Source: an uncultured Acidobacteriota bacterium
Lineage (GTDB): Bacteria; Acidobacteriota; UBA6911; CAINFC01
Direction of reading: 5' to 3'
DNA: 64,000 bases
Assembly: GCA_903847975.1 (NCBI GenBank)
Contig: CAINFC010000216.1
Coordinates: 42,862-106,861 of the forward strand
Part shown: positions 1 to 8,294 of the stretch, piece by piece
How positions within the stretch are numbered: position 1 is the first letter of the stretch
Layout: each line of letters starts with the position of its first letter
Translations under genes and position numbers: made by a program
Notes under the pieces: generated by a model
Database searches by the model: none
What the model saw: the letters and a program-made list of their open reading frames with translations, nothing else
What the model was told of the DNA's origin: nothing

Positions 1-2316
1 GATCTGCTGGTCCGGCTTTTGCAGGGAACCACTTACTTGCGCGTGTCCTCCAGCCCGGATCCCTATACCCAGACCAGCGCCGGAGGGGCTACCGTGGCCC
101 AGCTGCAGGAGTTCGGCAATTACTGGTCCGCGAACATGGGGGCGGCAAGCCGCGGGCTGGCGACGATGCTCTCCGGCAAGCAGACCAGCAACTATAGCTC
201 TTCGGGCATCGCCTGGGTCGGGGATACCGGGCAGTGCCTGTGCTCGACGACCTACGGGTACAGCTTTTTTCAGGTGTTCAAGTATCCCGGCAGCACCGCC
301 GCAAGCGACGTATCCGTCGCGGCGCACGAAATCGGACACAACTTCGGATCGCCCCATACCCACTGCTATTCCCCGCCGATCGACCTGTGCTATAACCAGA
401 CCGGCTGTTACGCCGGTGCCACCAGCTGCCCGGCCGCAACCACCATCAACGGGGTTGCCAACGTGCGGGGTACACTCATGAGCTACTGCCACATGCTGGG
501 CGGCTGCAGCAGCACGCCGGTATTTCACCCGACTTGTGTGGCCAAAATCGCCCCGCTGATCAATCTGAAAGTCGGCACCTGCATCACTCCCATAAGCAAC
601 CCGGTTCCGACCCTCAGCAGCATGAGCCCGACCTCGGCAACGGCCGGAAGCACGGCGTTCAACATTACAGTCAACGGCACGAATTATGTATCCGATTCCG
701 TGGTGAAGTGGAACGGATCGAGCCGCAACACCACCTTTGTAAGCGCCGGCCAGCTGACCGCGGCCATCACTGCCGCGGATATTGCCGCTGCCGGAAGTGC
801 CAGCGTTACGGTGCATAATACGACCCCGGGAGGAGGGACATCCAGTGCCCTTACCTTCACCATTCTGAGTCCCAGCAATCCGGTTCCCATGTTGAGCAGC
901 CTCAGCCCGTCCTCGGTGACTGCGGGAAGTTCTGCCTTCACTATGACGTTGAACGGCGGTAACTTTCTGGCCGGATCGGTGGTGCAGTGGAATGGAGGGA
1001 ATCGAACGACCACCTATGTGAGCTCCACCCAGCTGACCGTGTCGGTTTCGGCATCGGATGTGGCTACAGCCGGATCGGCCACTGTTTCGGTGTTCAATCC
1101 ATCTCCCGGGGGGGGCACCTCCAACACCTTGACATTTACCATTCAGTCGATCTCCAACCCGGTGCCGATCGCCAGCAGCCTCAGCCCGTCCTCAGTGAGC
1201 GCGGGAAGCTCAGACTTTACCTTGACGTTGAACGGCGGTAACTTTCTGAGCGGGTCGGTGGTGCGGTGGAATGGAGGGAACCGGACCACCACCTTTGTGA
1301 ATTCCACCCAGCTGAACGCCAGCATTTCGGCATCGGATGTAGCGACGGCCGGGACGGCTAACGTTGCGGTGTTCAATCCGTCGCCCGGAGGCGGCACCTC
1401 CAACACGTTGACCTTCACCATTCAGTCGGTTTCCAACCCGGTGCCGGCTCTCAGCAGCCTTACTCCGTCCGGATCGATTGCAGGAAGCTCTGCTTTTACT
1501 CTGGCGGTGAACGGAACCAACTTTATCAACGGATCCACGGTTCGGTGGAACGACAGCAGCCGTACAACCAGCTATATCAGCGCCAATCAGCTTTCCGCGT
1601 ATATCCCGGCCACCGATATTGTGACCGCGGGAACGGCAAGAGTCACCGTTTTCAATGGCAGCCCCGGCGGCGGTACATCCAATATGCTTCCTTTCAATAT
1701 TGTCGCCGCCGCAACATTGAACCGCAAAGGCTATCTGCCGGTTATTCTAAAGGATGTCGTGGCGCTGGCCTGCGGATTTGACTCTCCGTTCAACGGGGAT
1801 ATGTCGGGCTGGCAGGTCCATTCCGGCTCCTGGACGGCCGGCAGCCAATATATGACCGGAACCGGCCTGACAGGAGTAAGGTCTTCCGTAAGCCGGGCCA
1901 CCGCCTATTCCAATTTGGTTTATGAGGCGAAGCTCATGCGATACGGCACGGACACAGATGCCAATACGCTCTATATCCGGGGAACCGTGAGCCCGCTGGA
2001 CAGTTCCAATCAGTGGTATAGCGGCTACGGATTCCAGTTTACCCGCGACGGTTCGTACTTTGTCTTTAAAAGGGTTGCGGGGGTAACCACCACCCTGCAG
2101 TCCTGGACCGACTCCGCTGCCTTGTACCAGGGAAGTGCCTGGAACACGCTGCGCGTTGTGGCTAGCGGAACCAGCCTGAGCTTTTATGCCAACGGCGCTT
2201 TGCTCTGGAGCGGTTCGGATGCCTCCCTTTCGTCCGGATCTGTAGGAATAGGAATGTATTGTTCCTACACCGACACGCTGCTGGTCGACTGGGCAACTCT
2301 TTCCTGCAGCCCGTAG
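1..2316 (+). CDS. Secreted metzincin (reprolysin-like) metalloprotease with four IPT/TIG-like repeats, 5' end missing
   Basis: The reading frame is already open at base 1, so the N-terminus and any signal peptide lie to the left; residue numbers here count from an in-frame TTG at 19. The zinc motif [11 protein letters not shown] (H103, E104, H107, H113) has the HExxHxxGxxH form, and a downstream LMSYCH is a good Met-turn, which together identify the metzincin clan. Many cysteines (for example in CHMLGGCSS) suggest disulfides and an extracellular site. After the catalytic domain come four near-identical 93-residue beta-sandwich repeats (from about residue 194) and a C-terminal LamG/DUF1080-like domain (about 590-765, with [10 protein letters not shown]). 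It is likely a secreted, surface-adhering protease. The exact peptidase family is inferred. Confidence 0.85.
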   Translation, partial: DLLVRLLQGTTYLRVSSSPDPYTQTSAGGATVAQLQEFGNYWSANMGAASRGLATMLSGKQTSNYSSSGIAWVGDTGQCLCSTTYGYSFFQVFKYPGSTAASDVSVAAHEIGHNFGSPHTHCYSPPIDLCYNQTGCYAGATSCPAATTINGVANVRGTLMSYCHMLGGCSSTPVFHPTCVAKIAPLINLKVGTCITPISNPVPTLSSMSPTSATAGSTAFNITVNGTNYVSDSVVKWNGSSRNTTFVSAGQLTAAITAADIAAAGSASVTVHNTTPGGGTSSALTFTILSPSNPVPMLSSLSPSSVTAGSSAFTMTLNGGNFLAGSVVQWNGGNRTTTYVSSTQLTVSVSASDVATAGSATVSVFNPSPGGGTSNTLTFTIQSISNPVPIASSLSPSSVSAGSSDFTLTLNGGNFLSGSVVRWNGGNRTTTFVNSTQLNASISASDVATAGTANVAVFNPSPGGGTSNTLTFTIQSVSNPVPALSSLTPSGSIAGSSAFTLAVNGTNFINGSTVRWNDSSRTTSYISANQLSAYIPATDIVTAGTARVTVFNGSPGGGTSNMLPFNIVAAATLNRKGYLPVILKDVVALACGFDSPFNGDMSGWQVHSGSWTAGSQYMTGTGLTGVRSSVSRATAYSNLVYEAKLMRYGTDTDANTLYIRGTVSPLDSSNQWYSGYGFQFTRDGSYFVFKRVAGVTTTLQSWTDSAALYQGSAWNTLRVVASGTSLSFYANGALLWSGSDASLSSGSVGIGMYCSYTDTLLVDWATLSCSP
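598..1713 (+). repeat. Four tandem 279-bp units encoding IPT/TIG-like beta-sandwich domains
   Basis: The units begin at 598, 877, 1156 and 1435, each starting at an Asn-Pro-Val-Pro sequence, so the period is exactly 279 bp (93 codons) with no indels. Each unit has the pattern LSSxSPxSxxAGSS, then NGxNF, a WNG/WND turn, and SPGGGTSN near its end. Units 2 and 3 are the most alike at protein and DNA level. This suggests recent duplication inside the gene. Confidence 0.9.
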
Positions 2317-2547
2317 GGCAGAGGAGATCGAAGCCGGACGGCTTGGCAAACGTGTGCAGCCGCCTTTCCCTGCCCGGGGAAAGACAGCCAAACCGGTACG
2401 GATTTGAATTTCCAGGACGGGCCTCTGGCCCTTGGACGGACCCGGGATAAATGGGATTGTACGGGCCTGTCTTCGCGGATGGAGCTGTCAAAAGCAAGCC
2501 TTCTTGCCGTCCGGGTTGCCCTGGCTTCCAGCTCCTTCCTTCCGGAT

Positions 2548-2603
2548 CTTCCCCTCTTCCTGTGAAAAGCTTTGGCTCACAGGAAGAAAGGAAGAGCGGG
2601 AAG
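2548..2603. repeat. REP-like intergenic palindrome, copy A
   Basis: The left arm CTTCCCCTCTTCCTGTGA pairs with the right arm TCACAGGAAGAAAGGAAGAG across a short loop. It sits between the metalloprotease stop and the convergent ferredoxin gene and is one of five related palindromes in this window. It may also act as a bidirectional terminator. The rest of 2317-2658 shows no gene I can support. Confidence 0.8.
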
Positions 2604-2658
2604 AAAAGGGAGGCGGCCTGTGGGAAGAGAATGGGTTCAGACGCCCATTCCGTTTTAT

Positions 2659-3576
2659 TTAGAGCCAGGATTCCGATACGATATTCCCCTGGAGGCCGAC
2701 CACGGTGGTCTTGACGGGCACTTTACGCTTGGCGGTGCGCTGCGCGGTCTGCGCCAGGCGGACCAGCCCGTGGCAGCAGGGCACTTCCATGACCATCACC
2801 TGCAGCGTGTTGATTTCCGCCTGTTCGATCAGATCGACCAGCTTGGCCAGATAGGTGTCCTGGTCCTCATCCAGCTTCGGGCAGGCAATGGCCAGCGACT
2901 TCCCTTTGAGATATTGACTGTGGAATCCGCCCAGGGCAAAGGCCACGCAGTCGGCCGCCAGCAGAAGATCGGCTTTCCGGAAATAGGCGGCGTTGGGGTT
3001 GATCAGGTGCATCTGGATCGGCCACTGGCGAAGCTGCGACGGCTGAGGGCCCAGGTCCTCCGGTTTGGCATTCTCCTCTTTGGCAAAGGAAAGAACGCGG
3101 GATCCGGGGCAGCCGCCCGAAGGGGGAGCGGCGGGCTTGGCCGGGCCCGGAGCCGGTGCGGGCTGCGGGCTGCGGGGCGGAGCCGGCAAGGCGTGAATGG
3201 TCTGAAAAATCTCGTCGACGTCGAAGGGGATCTCCTCCCGGTGCTCGCGCAGGTACCGGGCGCCCTCCTTTAAGAATTCAAACTGCTGGTGCTCCTTGAG
3301 GTGCTTCAGGTGGGCCAGGATCACGTTCTTGCCCTGGGGCACCATGACCTTCATGACCGCGGTCTCATCATAGCGCTCCGCCTCCCGGGTTTCGATGGTG
3401 ATGGCTCCCACCGGGCAATGCCCCAGGCAGGCGCCCAGCCCGTCGCACATCAGTTCGCTGACCAGGGTGGCCTTGCCGTCAATCATCTGCAGCGCGCCTT
3501 CATGGCAGTTGGGTATGCAGGCCTCGCAGCCGTTGCAAAGGTCCCGATCGATTCGTACGATTTCTCTTTTCGTCAT
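2659..3576 (-). CDS. 4Fe-4S dicluster ferredoxin-like iron-sulfur protein
   Basis: A 305-residue protein starting at an ATG preceded by AAAGGTGG; a longer in-frame start 75 bases upstream would add an unlikely N-terminus. The first cluster motif is CNGCEACIPNC (C14, C17, C20, C24). The second is CDGLGACLGHCP (C44, C50, C54). A proline/alanine-rich linker (about residues 155-175) leads to a C-terminal domain with further conserved-looking cysteines (GGCPGS, AADC, IACPKL, EVPCCHGL). No signal peptide is visible, so a cytoplasmic electron carrier or a subunit of a redox enzyme is likely. The AT-rich stretch 3590-3650 upstream probably holds its promoter. The partner enzyme is unknown. Confidence 0.75.
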   Translation of the reverse strand: MTKREIVRIDRDLCNGCEACIPNCHEGALQMIDGKATLVSELMCDGLGACLGHCPVGAITIETREAERYDETAVMKVMVPQGKNVILAHLKHLKEHQQFEFLKEGARYLREHREEIPFDVDEIFQTIHALPAPPRSPQPAPAPGPAKPAAPPSGGCPGSRVLSFAKEENAKPEDLGPQPSQLRQWPIQMHLINPNAAYFRKADLLLAADCVAFALGGFHSQYLKGKSLAIACPKLDEDQDTYLAKLVDLIEQAEINTLQVMVMEVPCCHGLVRLAQTAQRTAKRKVPVKTTVVGLQGNIVSESWL

Positions 3577-3686
3577 GGTGTTCCACCTTTCTGGAAAATA
3601 TATATTTAAGTATTTCAATACCAATATACCACATAATTCCGGCGGGAGCAATCCTGCGGTACGAATTTGTTTGAAGGCGGAGGAGG

Positions 3687-3724
3687 CCCCGGGGGCTGCG
3701 TCGGCGCCGACGCAGCCCCCGGGG
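3687..3724. terminator. 38-bp perfect palindrome, probable terminator
   Basis: Nineteen bases (CCCCGGGGGCTGCGTCGGC) are followed directly by their exact reverse complement, with no spacer. It lies 29 bp past the stop of the minus-strand Gfo/Idh gene and upstream of the ferredoxin gene. A strong hairpin stopping Gfo/Idh transcription is the simplest reading; there is no clear T-tract. Confidence 0.65.
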
Positions 3725-3753
3725 CGGCATTCGCGGGGGGCGGGGCGGCGGCC

Positions 3754-5232
3754 TTAGACCTGCTCCGGCACCACGAAGGGCGGCCGGTAGGGATCCTTGA
3801 CCAGCTGGTTGGCCCAGCGGGTGATGTCATACTCCCCTTGGGAAACGAAGCGCTCCTGGGCGGCGTCCACGTTCAGCCAGGGACCCAGCACCGGGGGGGC
3901 GGCGCTGAGATCCACCTCGTTGGCCGCCAGGTGCTCCTCGAAGCGCTGCAGGCTGTCCTTGACGTCGGGCTGGGCGGCAACGGCCTCCCGGACCGCGGCC
4001 GGCGCGGTTCGCTGCCCGAGGCGGTAGGAAATGTTGGCCAGGTGGCAGAGCGCGGAGGAAATGTGTCCTCCCAGAACCGGGGCGTTCAACTCGGAGCTCT
4101 GGCGGCTGCGCAGGGTGCGGATGAAATTGGCGGTGTGATCCCCCCCGCCGTCCCCCTGAAACTGCTTGACCCTTTTCTTGTCGTTATCGTAGATCCAGCC
4201 GCCCCCGGCACCGCCGGCAAAATAGCCCTGTTCGCACTGGATGACCACCCCGATGCGCACGCCGCGGTATTGATCCATGGCGGCCATCCCCTTTTTCTGC
4301 GGCAGTCCGCGGACCTCGAAAATGAGCGGGGCGGGGCGGTAGTCGAAGACCGCAATCTGCGTGTTGGGAGTCGTGCCGTCGTCGTCGTAGCCGAAACGGC
4401 CGCCGATGCTCATCACCCGCGGCGGCAGCCCCTGCTGCCCCAGCGCCCAGCGGCACATGTCCATTTCGTGGATTCCCTGGTTGCCGATATCGCCGTTGCC
4501 GGTCGCCCAGTTCCAGTGCCAGTCGTAATGCAGCTCCTTGCGCATCAGCGGCCCGAGCGGGGCCGGCCCGGTCCAGAGATCGTAGTGGACGCTCTTGGGT
4601 ATCGGCTGCGGCCCGGGCACCTTGCCGATGCTTTTTCTATCCTTGTAGCAGAATCCCCGGGCAACCAGGATCTTGCCCAGGGCGCCGGACTGCAGGTAGG
4701 CGAAGGCTTCCTGCAATCCCTTGTCGGATCGGGATTGCGTTCCCGCCTGGACAATGCGGTTGTATTTCTGGGCGGCTTCCACCAGCTTGCGTCCCTCCCA
4801 GGGATTGTGGGAAACCGGCTTCTCCACGTAGACGTCTTTGCCCGCCTGGCAGGCCCAGATGGCCATCAGCGAATGCCAGTGGTTGGGAGAGGCAATGACC
4901 ACCGCATCCACATTTTTACTTTCCAGGAGGCGGCGGACATCGATAAAAGTGTCGACCTTCTCGCTGCGGGCGGCGAACCGCGCGTTTTCGCGCTGCAGAA
5001 TTTCGTCATCGGCGTCGCAGAGCGAGGTGATCCGCACCCCGGGGATCGCCCGGAACACATCGATGTGCTGTCGCCCTTTGCCCCGTATGCCGATCATGCC
5101 AAGACGCACTGCGTCGTTGGCACCCTGAATCATATTGCTTGCTTTGACGTTCCGTGGGAAAGCGGCCGCAGCAAGAGTGCTGGCAGCCAGGGAGGAATGA
5201 AGCCAATACCGGCGGCTGGTTTTTGCTGTCAT
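3754..5232 (-). CDS. Tat-exported Gfo/Idh/MocA family oxidoreductase
   Basis: A 492-residue protein from the chosen ATG. The N-terminus has a twin-arginine signal (TSRRYWLHSSLAAS followed by an alanine-rich stretch), so export folded with cofactor is expected. A Rossmann start follows (LGMIGIRGKGRQHI), then the family's EKP motif (VYVEKPVSHN) and a C-terminal substrate domain with GNGDIGNQGIHEMD. The family reduces or oxidises sugars and inositols with NAD(P). Exported Tat members are frequent in Acidobacteriota, Planctomycetota and Bacteroidota, but their substrates are mostly unknown. Start choice is uncertain: in-frame ATGs lie at 5247 and 5301, and none has a strong ribosome binding site. 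Confidence 0.85.
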   Translation of the reverse strand: MTAKTSRRYWLHSSLAASTLAAAAFPRNVKASNMIQGANDAVRLGMIGIRGKGRQHIDVFRAIPGVRITSLCDADDEILQRENARFAARSEKVDTFIDVRRLLESKNVDAVVIASPNHWHSLMAIWACQAGKDVYVEKPVSHNPWEGRKLVEAAQKYNRIVQAGTQSRSDKGLQEAFAYLQSGALGKILVARGFCYKDRKSIGKVPGPQPIPKSVHYDLWTGPAPLGPLMRKELHYDWHWNWATGNGDIGNQGIHEMDMCRWALGQQGLPPRVMSIGGRFGYDDDGTTPNTQIAVFDYRPAPLIFEVRGLPQKKGMAAMDQYRGVRIGVVIQCEQGYFAGGAGGGWIYDNDKKRVKQFQGDGGGDHTANFIRTLRSRQSSELNAPVLGGHISSALCHLANISYRLGQRTAPAAVREAVAAQPDVKDSLQRFEEHLAANEVDLSAAPPVLGPWLNVDAAQERFVSQGEYDITRWANQLVKDPYRPPFVVPEQV

Positions 5233-5404
5233 AGGTTTTGGTACCATAAAAAAATTGATACAGAAATACACCCTTCCAAAATAGCCAAGGTAGTTTAGCA
5301 AAATAAGGCGGGTTATTCAATATAAGTCCCAAACTCGCTTAAGGTTATAATTCATCCTCGTGGCTTCAAGCCGGAAAAATCCGAACAGCGATAAAGGAGG
5401 AAGG

Positions 5405-7564
5405 ATGGTTTTCTCGGTGAAATCCCTGGTCTGGACGGGAGCGATCCTGCTGTGTATGGAGGCGGGGGCGGCGCGGGCCGCATCGCAGGCGGCTCCGCCG
5501 CCGGGCGCTCCGGCCTCCGGGAGTTCCGAATCCGCGCCGCGTCCGGCCTGGATGGCCGGCAGCCTCGGGAAAATCGAGGAAGAGCTCAGCGCCCGGTACG
5601 GTCCGCTGCAGAGGGCCCGGCTGCACCGCGGCCTGCACCAGGTGGCATCCTTTTGGCGAGCGGAAGACGGCGACGCCGGGCAGTTTGCGGCCTTTGTGCG
5701 GGAAAATTATGCCGGAACCGCCGCGGTGCGCGATGCCCTTTTCGAGCGGCTGGAGGCCCTCCTGGAGCAGCTGGACGGGCATATGACCGAAATCGTACGC
5801 CACTTCCGGCAGCAATCGGAGCTGGACCGGGGCCCCGTGTTGCCCATGGATGAACTGTTTGCCGGGTATAATCCTGCGGCTCACATCCAGGAGGATTTTT
5901 TTCATAACCGGCTGGCCTTCGTGGTGCTGCTCAATTTCCCCCTGACCACCCTGGAAGAGCGTCTGCAAAAAGGCGAGTCCTGGAGCCGGCGGGAGTGGGC
6001 GGAAGCGCGCCTGACAGCGCGCTTCGCCAAGCGGATTCCGGCGGAGGTTTACCTGGAAATGACCCGGGCGGTGGCCCGGGCGGAGAGCTACATCGCCTCC
6101 TACAACATCTGGATGCATCATCTGCTCACCGCGGACGGCAAGAGGCTGTTTCCGCCCGGCCTCTTTTTGCTGCTGCACTGGAATCTGCGGGATGAGATCA
6201 AGGCCAGCTATGGGGATCCGGTCCAGGGCCTTGCCAAGCAGCGGACCATCCGGCAGGTCATGGAGCGGATCATCCAGCAGACCATTCCGGCACCGGTGAT
6301 CGACAACCCCTACCTGGACTGGAATCCGTGGAGCAACCAGGTGCGGCTTTCGGATGTGCGCGATGCGGACCTTCCGGTGCCCCCGGGGCTGAGGGCCAAG
6401 GCGGACCCCGAACCGGATACGCGCTATGCGCGCCTCCGGGAAGTTTTTCAGGCCGCCCGCCGGGTGGATCCCTTCAGCCCGCTCACTCCGACGCTGATGG
6501 CCCGCCGCTTCGAGGAGGACCGCGAAATACCCGAAAGCCGGGTGCGTGCGGTTCTGGAGCAGGTCCTGGCCTCCCCCCTGCTGGCCCGCACCGCGCGGCT
6601 GGTGGAGAAAAGGCTGCAGCGCCCGCTGGAGCCTTTCGATATCTGGTACAACGGCTTCCGCTCCCGCGGGCGCAGCAGCGAGGCGGAGCTGGATGCCCTG
6701 GTCGCCCAGCGCTACCCTTCGGCCGAAGCCTTTCAGAAGGATATCCCGTCCATTCTGGAGAAGCTGGGATTCAAGCCCGACAAAGCCCGGTGGATCGCCG
6801 GCCACATCGCCGTCGACCCGGCCCGCGGATCGGGGCACGCCATGGGCGCTGCCATGCGCACGGCGCAGGCGCGCCTGCGCACCCGGGTCGGCAAGGGCGG
6901 CATGAATTACAAGGGATACAATATCGCGGTGCACGAGCTGGGGCATAACGTCGAACAGGTGCTCACCCTGAACGGAATGGACCACACCCTGCTGCAGGGG
7001 GTGCCGAATACGGCCTTTACCGAGGCTTTTGCCTTCGTCTTTCAGAGCCGGGATCTCGAGCTGCTGGGGCGGAAGGCGCCGGATCCCGGGGAAGAAAATC
7101 TTCGCATCGTGAATGAATACTGGAACACCTGCGAGATTGCCGCCGTCTCCCTGGTGGATATGGCCATCTGGCACTGGATGTACGAACACCCTTCGGCCAC
7201 AGCCGCGGAACTGAAGGAAGCGGTGGTGCAAATCGCCAGGGACATATGGAATCGATATTACGCCCCGTGTTTCCGGGTCCGCGATACCCCGCTGCTCGCC
7301 ATCTACTCGCACATCATTCAGTCGTACCTCTACCTCCCGGACTACGCTCTGGGTCACCTGATTTCCTTTCAGATCGAAGAGCGCATCCGCCAGGCAGGAG
7401 TGGTGGGTCCGGAAATGGAGCGGATGACCCAGGCCGGGAACATCGCTCCGGACCTCTGGATGAAGAAGGCGGTCGGTACCGCGGTGGGGCCGCAGGCCCT
7501 TCTGGAGGCGGCGGAAAAAGCGATTTCCGCTCTGGAAAGCACCGCGCCAGGGAAACCATTTTAA
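5405..7564 (+). CDS. Exported M3-like (oligopeptidase family) zinc metallopeptidase
   Basis: The chosen ATG has AAAGGAGGAAGG immediately upstream and gives 719 residues; a GTG at 5360 is the alternative. The N-terminus MVFSVKSLVWTGAILLC... ending near GAARA is a signal peptide. The zinc site HELGHN (H510, E511, H514) is preceded by GGMNYKGYNIAV and followed by a mostly helical C-terminal half, as in M3 thimet-oligopeptidase-like folds. M3 enzymes are usually cytoplasmic, so the signal peptide is a notable variation. The peptide substrate is unknown. It is followed after 16 bases by a glycosyltransferase gene and divergent from the Gfo/Idh gene. Confidence 0.75.
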   Translation: MVFSVKSLVWTGAILLCMEAGAARAASQAAPPPGAPASGSSESAPRPAWMAGSLGKIEEELSARYGPLQRARLHRGLHQVASFWRAEDGDAGQFAAFVRENYAGTAAVRDALFERLEALLEQLDGHMTEIVRHFRQQSELDRGPVLPMDELFAGYNPAAHIQEDFFHNRLAFVVLLNFPLTTLEERLQKGESWSRREWAEARLTARFAKRIPAEVYLEMTRAVARAESYIASYNIWMHHLLTADGKRLFPPGLFLLLHWNLRDEIKASYGDPVQGLAKQRTIRQVMERIIQQTIPAPVIDNPYLDWNPWSNQVRLSDVRDADLPVPPGLRAKADPEPDTRYARLREVFQAARRVDPFSPLTPTLMARRFEEDREIPESRVRAVLEQVLASPLLARTARLVEKRLQRPLEPFDIWYNGFRSRGRSSEAELDALVAQRYPSAEAFQKDIPSILEKLGFKPDKARWIAGHIAVDPARGSGHAMGAAMRTAQARLRTRVGKGGMNYKGYNIAVHELGHNVEQVLTLNGMDHTLLQGVPNTAFTEAFAFVFQSRDLELLGRKAPDPGEENLRIVNEYWNTCEIAAVSLVDMAIWHWMYEHPSATAAELKEAVVQIARDIWNRYYAPCFRVRDTPLLAIYSHIIQSYLYLPDYALGHLISFQIEERIRQAGVVGPEMERMTQAGNIAPDLWMKKAVGTAVGPQALLEAAEKAISALESTAPGKPF

Positions 7565-7580
7565 CCTGCCGAGGATCCTT

Positions 7581-8294
7581 ATGACTTCATTCCCATCTGC
7601 TGTTCCCATGCTTTCGGTGGTCATACCGGTTTACAACGAAGAAAAAACGATCCATTCGATCGTGCAGGAGGTTCTGAAGCAGGAATGCGTCCAGGAGCTG
7701 ATCATCGTCGACGACTGCTCGCGGGACGGAACCTGGCCGGTGCTGGAGAAGCTGGCGGGTGAGGAGCCCCGCATTCGATTGAGCCGCCATTTCAACAACC
7801 GGGGAAAGGGCGCCGCCCTGCGGACCGCCTTCCGCATGGTGAGTGCGCCCGTGGCCGTCATTCAGGATGCCGACCTGGAATACGATCCCGAGGATTACCC
7901 GGCCCTGCTCCGGCCGATTCTTCAGAACAAGGCCGATGTGGTTTTCGGTTCCCGCTTCCTGGGAAGCGGCGCGCACCGGGTGATCTATTTCTGGCACTAT
8001 ATCGGAAACAAGCTGCTGACCACCCTCAGCAACATGTTCACCAATTTGAATCTTACCGACATGGAGTGCGGGTACAAGCTGTTCCGCAAAGAGGTCCTGG
8101 AAGGCATTGAAATCGAGGAGGACCGCTTCGGCTTCGAGCCGGAAATCACCGCCAAGGTCTCTTCGCTGAAGGTGCGCATTTACGAGGTTCCGATCTCCTA
8201 TTACGGAAGGACCTACGCCGAAGGGAAAAAAATCGGGTGGAAGGACGGGGTCAGCGCCCTGCGTTGCATCCTCAAGTACAACCTTTTCCGCTAG
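7581..8294 (+). CDS. Family 2 glycosyltransferase, dolichyl-phosphate-mannose-synthase-like
   Basis: A 237-residue soluble GT-A enzyme with ribosome binding site GAGGAT. The N-terminal LSVVIPVYNEEKTI, the VDDCSRDGTW motif and the QDADLEYDP metal site are typical of the DPM1/GT2 branch. The C-terminal half has DMECGYKLF and the conserved IYEVPISYYGRTY-like stretch found in polyprenyl-phosphate sugar synthases. The likely reaction is sugar transfer from a nucleotide donor to undecaprenyl phosphate at the inner membrane. No C-terminal membrane segments are present. Its TAG stop overlaps the stop of the convergent deaminase gene. Confidence 0.88.
   Translation: MTSFPSAVPMLSVVIPVYNEEKTIHSIVQEVLKQECVQELIIVDDCSRDGTWPVLEKLAGEEPRIRLSRHFNNRGKGAALRTAFRMVSAPVAVIQDADLEYDPEDYPALLRPILQNKADVVFGSRFLGSGAHRVIYFWHYIGNKLLTTLSNMFTNLNLTDMECGYKLFRKEVLEGIEIEEDRFGFEPEITAKVSSLKVRIYEVPISYYGRTYAEGKKIGWKDGVSALRCILKYNLFR

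Noticed and set aside
598..1713. The 279-bp units as a DNA-level satellite
   Set aside because: They are in frame and encode a folded domain, so they are protein repeats rather than a non-coding satellite.
3667..5298. 543-codon plus-strand open frame opposite the Gfo/Idh gene
   Set aside because: Shadow frame; it runs through the 38-bp palindrome and has no domain signal.
5366..7624. 752-codon open frame on the minus strand opposite the M3-like peptidase
   Set aside because: Its translation is rich in Arg, Gly and Pro without domains, and the plus frame has a signal peptide, zinc motif and ribosome binding site. It is a GC-rich shadow.
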